Made by a program: the position numbers and the translations under genes. Below are positions 1 through 5,545 of a DNA stretch of 6,748 nt, in pieces. Under the pieces are notes generated by a model. That model made no database searches. It was not told where the DNA came from and saw only the letters and a program-made list of their open reading frames with translations. The DNA comes from an uncultured Dialister sp. (GTDB taxonomy: Bacteria; Bacillota; Negativicutes; Veillonellales; Dialisteraceae), in assembly GCF_900765565.1 (NCBI RefSeq), contig NZ_CAAFRZ010000179.1:1-6748 (forward strand), written 5' to 3'. Positions within the stretch are counted from its first letter, which is position 1; every line of letters begins with the position of its first letter.

Positions 1-90
1 AATAGCTCGCTATTCGCGTCGAACTATTCCTCGCATTGCATAAAAATCCAAGAATGAAATCCGACAACGATTTAATCAGTGCTTCCCTAA
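1..90. mobile_element. Possible end of an IS5-like insertion sequence (left edge of window)
   Basis: No gene is visible in this stretch. Read on the minus strand, the segment ending near 86 begins GGAAGCACTGATTAAAT, which resembles the outer terminal inverted repeat of IS5-group elements. The bases outside it (87-90, CTAA) fit the YTAR target that IS5 itself duplicates. Further inside are short repeats (CTATTC at 10-15 and 24-29, and AATAGC-TC-GCTATT at 1-14). The rest of the element would lie left of the window, so neither the second inverted repeat nor a transposase can be seen. This is pattern recognition plus inference. It could equally be ordinary intergenic DNA. Confidence 0.3.
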
Positions 91-114
91 TCGGATAACC
101 TGCACAAAGAAGGA

Positions 115-145
115 GCCCGGAGAAATGAAATCCATTTCTCCGGGC
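115..145 (-). terminator. Rho-independent terminator of the two-component operon
   Basis: A perfect 13-bp GC-rich inverted repeat (115-127 with 133-145, loop 128-132) sits 17 bases beyond the stop codon of the response regulator. On the minus strand it is followed by a T-rich but interrupted tail (TCCTTCTTTG). On the plus strand it is followed by CCCCTTTTC, so it may also stop transcription entering from the left. Confidence 0.85.
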
Positions 146-162
146 CCCTTTTCTGTTCTGTT

Positions 163-852
163 TCAGGGTTTGAATTTATATCCAACACCCCAGATGGTGA
201 GGATATGCTTTGGATTCGACGGATCCTCTTCCACCGCCTCCCGAAGGCGATTGATATGGACCGGCACGGTGGCCGTATTGCCCAAAGAATCCATGCCCCA
301 GATCCTGGTGTAAAGGGTCTCCCGGCTGTAGACCACGTCTGCGTGGACCATGAGGAACTCCAGCAGCTGGAATTCCTTATTGGGCAGCACCTTTTCTTCT
401 CCCCGTACCCAGATACGGTGGGTATCGGACTCCAGGGTAATGCCGCTGATGGTAATCCGCTTCCGGTCCTCCGGCTTTCCCTTGAGCCGTTCATACTGGG
501 CCAGCTGGGACTTCACCTTCGCCACCAGCACCCCCGGGGAGAATGGCTTTTCTATGTAATCATCGGCCCCAAATCCAAGGCCCCGGATCTTGTCAATGTC
601 CGTTCTCTTGGCTGTCACCATCATAATGGGAATATCCACCTTGTCCCGAAGTTTCCTTACAATCTGAAATCCATCCATCCCCGGCAGCATGACGTCCAGG
701 AGGATAAGGTCATAGTCTCCGGTCAAGGCTTCCGTGAGGCCGGCCGTGCCGTTTTCTTCCACCGTCACCTGGTAGCCGCTCACTTCCAGATAATCCTTTT
801 CAATGGACGCAATATCGTCATCATCTTCCACTATCAGTATCCGTTTTGCCAT
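163..852 (-). CDS. OmpR/PhoB-family response regulator
   Basis: This is a 229-residue cytoplasmic transcription factor that accepts a phosphoryl group from the kinase encoded just upstream. The receiver domain spans about residues 3-118. It has the acidic metal-binding cluster EDDDD (9-13), the phosphorylated aspartate D53 in LLDVMLPG, T80 and the conserved K102 in YIEKPF. A winged-helix effector domain follows (about 131-229), with the recognition helix TVPVHINRLREAVE (195-208) and wing GVGYKF (222-227). Length and architecture are typical of the family. The ATG at 852 is supported by GGAGGT at 863-858, which lies inside the end of the kinase gene. The two genes overlap by 32 bases and are probably translationally coupled. 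It likely regulates its own operon and perhaps the divergent glycosyltransferase gene, but its targets are not shown by the sequence. PmrA-, PhoP- or VanR-type names cannot be assigned from the sequence alone. Confidence 0.96.
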   Translation of the reverse strand: MAKRILIVEDDDDIASIEKDYLEVSGYQVTVEENGTAGLTEALTGDYDLILLDVMLPGMDGFQIVRKLRDKVDIPIMMVTAKRTDIDKIRGLGFGADDYIEKPFSPGVLVAKVKSQLAQYERLKGKPEDRKRITISGITLESDTHRIWVRGEEKVLPNKEFQLLEFLMVHADVVYSRETLYTRIWGMDSLGNTATVPVHINRLREAVEEDPSNPKHILTIWGVGYKFKP

Positions 853-2314
853 TTTTAACCTCCAAAGGTAACGTCAGGATGACTTCCAGCCCATGGGGCA
901 TCCTGTTTTTGAATTCTACTCTTCCCTTCATCAGCTCCGCAGCCCTTGCCACGATGGAAAGGCCAAGACCACTTCCGTTCTCTGTCCGGCTTCTGGCCTT
1001 GTCGGTGCGATAAAAGGCTTCCTGCAGCCGTCCAAGGGATTCTTTCGGTACCCCCGGGCCATCATCCTTCACGGAAAGGATAGCCTCTGTCCCTCCTTTC
1101 CTAACATCCACCTCTATATGAACCACATCATCAGTCTTGTACTTGATGCTGTTGGATATGAGATTTTCCACAATCCGTTCAATGAGGAGAGGACTCCCCG
1201 CCACAGATACATTCTCTTCGGCATGGAAGGTAAACTCCGCGCCGTTCTTCTGCCAGTTTACCCGGTTTTCCTCCAGGAACTCCGACGTAAGGCTTCCCAG
1301 GTCCACCGTCTCCAGAGGCAATGCCCTTTCCCCGATGTCCATCTTGGTCAGGAGGAGCAGCTGCTCCACCATCCGTTCCAGGACGTCCGCCTTCTTATGG
1401 ATGACCTGGAGATACCGTTCCTGCATGGCCGGCGTGGATGCCACGTGGTCTTCCAGCCCCTCCACGTAGGCTTTGATGGACGTTAAGGGTGTCCGGATGT
1501 CATGGGAAATGGAAGCAATCAGTTCCTTCCGCTTTTCTTCCTCCTCTTCCCTTTCCTCCAGGGACCGTTTCAGCCGCCAGGCCATCATATTGAAGGCCTC
1601 GATGGCCGGGCTGAATTCATCGTGCCGATGATGCACCAGATGGACAGAAAGGTTTCCTTTCCGGATTTCCCCGGCCCCCTGTTCCAGCTCCTTCAGGGGA
1701 GAAAGGATACGGCCTATGATAAACTTGGAAAGGAGATAGCTGGTAATCAGGATAAAGACTGCCAGGGCCAGAAGGATGAAACGGCTCATGGCGCGGAAGG
1801 CCTTTTCAATGGCCGCATCACTTCTCTCCCTGGGATGATGGGCAATGGTGTACAGATGGTATGTTTCATCCCGAATGATTTCTTTATCCAGGAAATAGTA
1901 CCGATCTCCATCGGTCATACTGTAGCTGCTGTTTCCCTGCCGGTCATCCAGTTCCCTGCGGATACCGGTCTCATCAAGGGCCCTGGCTTCGGATATGTAC
2001 TTCTCATTCCCGTAGCTGTAGATGAGATTTCCATCCTTTTCCAGGGCTACGTAGGTCTGGAGGGGATCCATAATTTCCATGACCCAGGCATAATGGGATA
2101 CATCTTCCCTGTGCCGGATGCCATGGAAAACAGCGGCCTTTATGGTATTGGATACCACATTGAACTGGAAGCTGCTTTCTGCCATGACATGGTTCCCGCT
2201 GGCCGCATACATCATGAGGCCGGCAAAACAGGAGGCCACCACAAAAAGGGTCATGAACAGAGGAAGTATACATACTGCTATATGGGATAAAATCAGGCTT
2301 TTCCGTATATTCAC
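821..2314 (-). CDS. HAMP-domain sensor histidine kinase
   Basis: This is an inner-membrane sensor kinase of 497 residues, partner of the response regulator that overlaps its 3' end. TM helix 1 lies at about 7-37. An extracytoplasmic sensor region of about 140 residues follows, then TM helix 2 (about 177-200) and a HAMP linker (about 200-252). A very acidic run (EEREEEEEKRKE) leads into the HisKA domain with phospho-acceptor H271 in SISHDIRTPLTS. The HATPase domain shows the N-box around N384/N388 (ENLISNSIKY), the G1 box DDGPGV (D418) and the G2 box GSGLGL (447-452). The start is set at a GTG (2314) because AGGTGAT, a near-perfect anti-SD match, ends six bases before it. An upstream in-frame ATG at 2434 lacks such a site and would put about 40 polar residues before TM1. 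The sensor region has no domain I recognise, so the signal is unknown. Confidence 0.95.
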   Translation of the reverse strand: MNIRKSLILSHIAVCILPLFMTLFVVASCFAGLMMYAASGNHVMAESSFQFNVVSNTIKAAVFHGIRHREDVSHYAWVMEIMDPLQTYVALEKDGNLIYSYGNEKYISEARALDETGIRRELDDRQGNSSYSMTDGDRYYFLDKEIIRDETYHLYTIAHHPRERSDAAIEKAFRAMSRFILLALAVFILITSYLLSKFIIGRILSPLKELEQGAGEIRKGNLSVHLVHHRHDEFSPAIEAFNMMAWRLKRSLEEREEEEEKRKELIASISHDIRTPLTSIKAYVEGLEDHVASTPAMQERYLQVIHKKADVLERMVEQLLLLTKMDIGERALPLETVDLGSLTSEFLEENRVNWQKNGAEFTFHAEENVSVAGSPLLIERIVENLISNSIKYKTDDVVHIEVDVRKGGTEAILSVKDDGPGVPKESLGRLQEAFYRTDKARSRTENGSGLGLSIVARAAELMKGRVEFKNRMPHGLEVILTLPLEVKNGKTDTDSGR

Positions 2315-2320
2315 CGATGA

Positions 2321-2327
2321 ATCACCT
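2321..2327 (-). promoter_or_regulatory. RBS that fixes the GTG start of the histidine kinase
   Basis: AGGTGAT on the minus strand matches the 3' end of 16S rRNA over seven bases and stands six bases before the GTG at 2314. No comparable site precedes the upstream in-frame ATG at 2434, so the shorter kinase is preferred. Confidence 0.75.
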
Positions 2328-2338
2328 ACTTTCAACAC

Positions 2339-2374
2339 CCCGCTGGCCGCAGCTGTGCAGAAGGAATCAGCGGG
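2339..2374 (-). promoter_or_regulatory. Inverted repeat in the kinase mRNA leader
   Basis: A 7-bp inverted repeat (CCCGCTG at 2339-2345, CAGCGGG at 2368-2374) encloses 22 bases that include the small palindrome GCAGCTG. In the kinase transcript it would form a stem ending about 11 bases before the Shine-Dalgarno sequence. There is no T tract, so it is not a classic terminator. It may affect translation, or may be chance. Confidence 0.3.
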
Positions 2375-2442
2375 AGTCCTGATCCTGTAATTTCCTTTAT
2401 CATAAGAAATCCCCATCATTCCTGCAAGCTCCATTTTCCCAG

Positions 2443-2471
2443 TTTAGGATTTCTTTATACTTTAATATAAA
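2443..2471 (+). promoter_or_regulatory. Candidate promoter of the glycosyltransferase gene in the divergent AT-rich region
   Basis: TTTAGG (2443-2448) and TATAAA (2466-2471) are 17 bases apart, giving a fair -10 and a weak -35. The AT-rich stretch 2451-2478 also offers -10-like hexamers on the minus strand (such as TATATT), so the divergent kinase promoter probably overlaps it. TTTA recurs at 2443, 2454 and 2476, that is, on an 11-base phase, which is the half-site spacing of many OmpR-family regulators. The match is only suggestive in DNA this AT-rich. Confidence 0.35.
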
Positions 2472-2526
2472 ATCATTTACTTCGCTCCTGTAGGCTATGG
2501 ATAGAGAAATTGATTTCATACTTACT

Positions 2527-2531
2527 GGAGG
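2527..2531 (+). promoter_or_regulatory. RBS that fixes the glycosyltransferase start
   Basis: GGAGG followed by five A residues precedes the ATG at 2537. The upstream in-frame ATG at 2510 has no Shine-Dalgarno sequence, so the nine extra residues it would add are not counted. Confidence 0.8.
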
Positions 2532-2536
2532 AAAAA

Positions 2537-3982
2537 ATGATTAAAACCCTTCGTTCCCATCCCTATTGGACGCTGTTCCTTTTCACCATGATTATTTATC
2601 TCATGGGCAACCAGTTCCTTGCCGTTACGGACACGGCGGAATCCAACTACGCCCTCACCGCCAAGGAAATGGTCCTGTCCGGCGATTGGATTTCTCCGCA
2701 GATCTATGGCCGCTACTGGTACGACAAGCCCATATTCTACTACTGGGAACTGGCATTGTCATTTGCCCTCTTTGGATTCAACGAAATGGCCGCCCGCCTG
2801 CCCGCTGCCATCCTGGGTTCCGCCTCGGTCCTCTTCACCTACTGGTTCGGCCGCCGGACCTACGGAGAAAAGGTGGGCTGGCTTTCTGCCATCATCCTTG
2901 GCACCTCTGTGGAATGCTGGGTGCTCTCCAAAGCCGTTATTACCGACTCCACTCTCTTCCTCTTTATGAGCGCTGCCGTTGCTTTCTTCTACCTGGGGTA
3001 CACGGAAAACCGGAAGTACTATTACCTCTGCTACGTCTTTGCGGCTCTCGCCACCCTCACCAAGGGTCCCATCGGGCTGCTTCTCCCGGGGCTGGGATGC
3101 TTCCTTTTCCTCATTTACAAGAAGGACTTTTGGGAAATGGCCCATGTCCACCTTCTCTCGGGGCTGGTCCTCTTTACGGTCATCGCCGGTGCCTGGTACG
3201 GCACCATGTGCTACCTCCACGGCAGTGATTTCCTGCTGAACTTCATCGGCGTCCATAACTTCCTCCGGGCCACGGTATCCGAGCATCCATCCCATAATAA
3301 ATGGTATTTCTATATCATTATTTACTTCGCCGGATTTGCCCCCTGGAGCTTCTTTGTTCCCTGGTCCCTCTACCGCCGGTGGAAAGAAAAGAAACTGGAT
3401 CTTCGAAGCGCCAGGGATGCCACCCAGCTTCTCCTTATTTATGCTTTCGTTGTCTTTATTTTCTTCGAATTCGTGGCTACCAAGTATACCACCTATACCT
3501 TCCCTGCCCTGTTCTCCCTGTCCATCCTCACCGGAGTCCTTTATAAAGACATATCCTTCCGCATTGAAAAAGCGGGCCTTGCCCTCGGGGTCCTCTATTC
3601 TGTACTGGCCCTCACTGTGGCCCCGTCCATTATGCTGAACCATTCCGGCAAAGAAGTGGGAGAAGCCCTGGCCCATATGGATACGGAAGGCAAAACCATC
3701 GCCTTCCTGGATACCTACCGGACCTCCGCCGTCTTCTACAGCGGAAAGACGATTTATCGGGCCGTAGAGGGCGATAAAATCGATTCCATGGAACCCGGTA
3801 CCCTTTCCTGGAATGCAAAGAACGTGATGCCCTTCATTGCGGAAGAAAAACTGGTCAATGATCCGAACGCCATCCTGATCACCAAAGATAACGATCGTTC
3901 CCCCTTCCTCATTGCCTATAATGAAGACCTGGATTCCTACCGCATCAATGTATCCGGTGAATACAGCCTCTGGCTGCGGTAA
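2537..3982 (+). CDS. ArnT-like (GT83/PMT_2) polytopic membrane glycosyltransferase
   Basis: This is an inner-membrane GT-C enzyme of 481 residues that by family would transfer a sugar from a polyprenyl-phosphate donor to an envelope acceptor on the periplasmic side. Family motifs are clear: the first periplasmic loop TDTAESNYALTAKEM (31-45, D32 and E35 as candidate catalytic acids), SGDW (48-51), YDKPIFYYW (62-70), ARLP (86-89), LTKGPIGLLLP (174-184), APW (268-270) and ATKYTTYTFPA (314-324). About ten to twelve hydrophobic helices fill residues 12-365. A soluble tail of roughly 115 residues follows, shorter than in E. coli ArnT (about 550 residues in all). Helix and loop order match ArnT, but the donor and acceptor cannot be read from sequence: aminoarabinose, another sugar on lipid A, or protein/glycan targets are all possible, so arnT is not assigned. 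It lies divergent from the two-component operon and ends in its own terminator, so it is monocistronic. Confidence 0.9.
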   Translation: MIKTLRSHPYWTLFLFTMIIYLMGNQFLAVTDTAESNYALTAKEMVLSGDWISPQIYGRYWYDKPIFYYWELALSFALFGFNEMAARLPAAILGSASVLFTYWFGRRTYGEKVGWLSAIILGTSVECWVLSKAVITDSTLFLFMSAAVAFFYLGYTENRKYYYLCYVFAALATLTKGPIGLLLPGLGCFLFLIYKKDFWEMAHVHLLSGLVLFTVIAGAWYGTMCYLHGSDFLLNFIGVHNFLRATVSEHPSHNKWYFYIIIYFAGFAPWSFFVPWSLYRRWKEKKLDLRSARDATQLLLIYAFVVFIFFEFVATKYTTYTFPALFSLSILTGVLYKDISFRIEKAGLALGVLYSVLALTVAPSIMLNHSGKEVGEALAHMDTEGKTIAFLDTYRTSAVFYSGKTIYRAVEGDKIDSMEPGTLSWNAKNVMPFIAEEKLVNDPNAILITKDNDRSPFLIAYNEDLDSYRINVSGEYSLWLR

Positions 3983-3986
3983 AGCA

Positions 3987-4024
3987 AAATACTCGAAGAT
4001 CCAAATCAGGACCTTCGAGTATTT
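3987..4024 (+). terminator. Rho-independent terminator of the glycosyltransferase gene
   Basis: A perfect 12-bp inverted repeat (3987-3998 with 4013-4024) begins four bases after the TAA stop. After one mismatch the stem extends inward by TCC/GGA. The 3' flank CTATCTCTTTTT is T-rich. Confidence 0.85.
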
Positions 4025-4082
4025 CTATCTCTTTTTATCATTCATACGCCCTGAATCGGCATCTGGCTCATAATAAAACTCC

Positions 4083-4111
4083 TTTACTTTTTCGAAAGAA
4101 AGCGATATACT
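4083..4111 (+). promoter_or_regulatory. Sigma-70-type promoter of the tRNA-Cys gene
   Basis: TTTACT (4083-4088) and TATACT (4106-4111) are separated by exactly 17 bases, matching four of six and five of six consensus positions. The predicted transcription start near 4118 would leave a leader of about ten bases before the tRNA, as is usual for free-standing tRNA genes. Confidence 0.7.
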
Positions 4112-4128
4112 ATATGAGTCAATCCTAT

Positions 4129-4204
4129 GGCGGTGTAGCCAAGCGCTAAGGCGTGGGCCCTGCAAGGCCCTTATCCCCGTGTTCAACTCCGGGCACCGCC
4201 TCCA
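4129..4204 (+). tRNA. tRNA-Cys (anticodon GCA) with an unusual fold
   Basis: The 7-bp acceptor stem is perfect (4129-4135 with 4194-4200), the discriminator is T4201 and CCA is encoded (4202-4204). The GCA anticodon (4162-4164) together with U73 marks cysteine. The D stem is GCC/GGC with loop AAGCGCTAA, where most tRNAs have GG at 18-19; here it is GC. The anticodon arm is one base too long: GGGCC/GGCCC pairs perfectly but leaves a 6-base loop CTGCAA, while a 7-base loop forces a C-C mismatch. The T arm pairs as CCCG-(T4180 bulge)-G with CCGGG around loop TTCAACT. Pairing T4136 with G4193 gives an alternative 8/4 acceptor/T arrangement with one bulge. Total length is 76 with CCA, two more than B. 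subtilis tRNA-Cys as I recall it. A good promoter and terminator flank it, so it is probably transcribed, though it may be a minor or decaying copy. Confidence 0.85.
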
Positions 4205-4211
4205 AAAATAT

Positions 4212-4246
4212 AACGGTTTATCCCTTTTCGGGATAAGCCGTTTTTT
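4212..4246 (+). terminator. Terminator after tRNA-Cys, probably shared with convergent sotB
   Basis: A 13-bp stem (4212-4224 with 4230-4242, one G-T pair, loop of five) is followed on the plus strand by a continuous T run ending at 4246. On the minus strand the same stem lies 11 bases after the sotB stop codon and is followed by ATATTTTTGG, so it likely works in both directions. Confidence 0.9.
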
Positions 4247-4253
4247 GATGCCC

Positions 4254-5426
4254 TTATTTTTTACGGAGAAGCGGAAGATAGCGGAAATAGCACAGGCCGC
4301 CGCTTACAAGGGCAAGGATACCGCCGGCAAAGCCGATGCACGGAAGCCATCCGGCAGCGGTGATGGAACTTCCAAGGAAGGTCCCTCCCCCGATGCCCAC
4401 ATTGAAGATACCGGAATAGATGGACATGGCCACCGGCGCCGCACTGACAGAAAGGTGGCGGATAATTTCTGACTGCATGGCCACCCCATAGAGGGTCGAC
4501 ACCACGCCCATTACAAGGCAGCAGACAATCAGCAATGGCCATACGAAAGTGGCTGGAAGGAAGAGGAAAAGCGGCGGAATCAGGCCGGCTGCTCCGGTAA
4601 GAATAATGGCATGGGGATAGGTATTGAACATTTTGGAAAACACAAAGCTCCCCAAAAATCCCGAAGCCCCCACCAGCATAAGGGATGCCGTAATACCGTC
4701 AGCCGAAAAACCGGCCACGGAATGGAGGAAAGGTTCAATATAACTGTAGGTCGTGAAGTAGGATGTGGCAAAGAAAAGGGTCATCCCGAAAATCGTTGTA
4801 ATGATGGGATTCCTGAAAAGCTCCGGCAGGTCTCCCAGGGAAAAGGACTCGTCGTTTTCCATGGGGGGAAATACAAAGAACAGGTACACCAGGGCCAGAA
4901 TGGTGACACCGGCAATGGAGAGGAACGTCATGCGCCATCCCAGGGAGAGGCCGATCACCCGGCCCAGAGGCAGGCCGAATACCATGGCCACCGCCGTCCC
5001 TGTGGCCACCATAGACAGGGCAAAGGGGGATTTCCCCTTATCCACCAGCCGAGCTGCCAGGGGAGCCGCCACGGACCAGAATATGGCATGGGCACTGGCC
5101 ACTACGATACGGCCGGCCATGAGAATGCCAAAGGTAGGTGCCATGCCGGAAATGACCTGTCCAATGGAAAATACCAAAAGCGTGAGAAGGAGCAGCGGTT
5201 TTGGAGCCAGCTTTCCTCCCAGCAGCATGAGGGGCAGCGACAGGATCGCCACCATCCATGCATAAACAGTAATCATGATACCCGTTTCTGCCTCGGTCTG
5301 GGAAAAGGACTGGGAAATGTCCATCAGCAGGGCAATGGGCATGAATTCAGACGTATTGAATACAAAGGCAGACACCGTAATTCCCAGAAGGGGAAGCATC
5401 TGCCTCAAGGGGACAGGAAATTTCAT
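4254..5426 (-). CDS. sotB: SotB-family sugar efflux transporter (MFS, DHA1 type)
   Basis: This is an inner-membrane proton-driven exporter of 390 residues, close to E. coli SotB/YdeA (396), which exports arabinose and IPTG-like sugars. Twelve hydrophobic helices run from about 11 to 385. Stretches I recognise from SotB include FVFNTSEFMPIALL (21-34), HAIFWSV (113-119), ATGTAVAMVFGLPLGR (141-156, the exporter motif C region), GWRMTF (163-168), TYSYIEPF (226-233) and SGIFNVGIGGG (338-348). The ATG at 5426 is chosen because GGAGGA (5436-5431) precedes it by four bases. The ATG at 5438 would lie upstream of that site and adds only four residues. A TATAAT hexamer at 5445-5440 is too close to the RBS to be a convincing -10, so the promoter is not settled. 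Substrate specificity in this organism is inferred from the family only. Other DHA1 drug exporters are related, but the motif match to SotB is strong. Confidence 0.92.
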   Translation of the reverse strand: MKFPVPLRQMLPLLGITVSAFVFNTSEFMPIALLMDISQSFSQTEAETGIMITVYAWMVAILSLPLMLLGGKLAPKPLLLLTLLVFSIGQVISGMAPTFGILMAGRIVVASAHAIFWSVAAPLAARLVDKGKSPFALSMVATGTAVAMVFGLPLGRVIGLSLGWRMTFLSIAGVTILALVYLFFVFPPMENDESFSLGDLPELFRNPIITTIFGMTLFFATSYFTTYSYIEPFLHSVAGFSADGITASLMLVGASGFLGSFVFSKMFNTYPHAIILTGAAGLIPPLFLFLPATFVWPLLIVCCLVMGVVSTLYGVAMQSEIIRHLSVSAAPVAMSIYSGIFNVGIGGGTFLGSSITAAGWLPCIGFAGGILALVSGGLCYFRYLPLLRKK

Positions 5427-5430
5427 AAAA

Positions 5431-5436
5431 TCCTCC
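5431..5436 (-). promoter_or_regulatory. RBS that fixes the sotB start
   Basis: GGAGGA on the minus strand lies four bases before the ATG at 5426. It sits inside the four-codon extension that would begin at the ATG at 5438, which makes the downstream start the better choice. Confidence 0.75.
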
Positions 5437-5490
5437 ATAATTATAGAATCAGGTCCCTTTCAGGACTTTAATAAAGACATAAAACATCAA

Positions 5491-5520
5491 AAGCAGTACG
5501 CCTCAGGCTGCGTACTGCTT
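5491..5520 (-). terminator. Rho-independent terminator of the DUF805 gene
   Basis: A perfect 11-bp inverted repeat (5491-5501 with 5510-5520, 8-base loop) lies 25 bases after the stop of the DUF805 gene. On the minus strand it is followed by TTTTGATGTTTT. It separates that gene from sotB, which has the same orientation. Confidence 0.8.
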
Positions 5521-5545
5521 CCATGCATAAAGAAAATAGCTTTTC

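Noticed and set aside
115..145. CRISPR or riboswitch interpretation of the strong hairpin
   Set aside because: It is a single perfect stem right after a stop codon with a T-rich flank, best explained as a terminator. No repeat-spacer pattern occurs in the window.
205..858. Open frame of 217 codons on the plus strand opposite the response regulator
   Set aside because: The regulator on the minus strand is complete with all receiver and winged-helix residues. The plus frame is a His/Pro-rich artefact.
1502..2290. Open frame of 262 codons on the plus strand opposite the kinase
   Set aside because: It is antisense to a kinase with every catalytic motif. Its product has no recognisable domain and no RBS, and it is a shadow of codon bias.
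2759..3676. Open frame of 305 codons on the minus strand opposite the glycosyltransferase
   Set aside because: The product is Gly/Glu-rich low-complexity with no membrane helices or motifs, while the opposite strand encodes a clear GT83-like enzyme.
4179..4472. Open frame of 97 codons starting inside the tRNA
   Set aside because: It begins within the tRNA T arm, crosses the terminator and runs antisense to sotB, with no RBS.
5440..5445. TATAAT hexamer upstream of sotB as a -10 element
   Set aside because: Transcription from it would start inside the Shine-Dalgarno sequence, and no -35 lies 16-18 bases upstream.
4611..5471. Open frame of 286 codons on the plus strand opposite sotB
   Set aside because: The product is rich in His, Gly and Arg without domains, and it lies wholly antisense to a complete SotB homologue.
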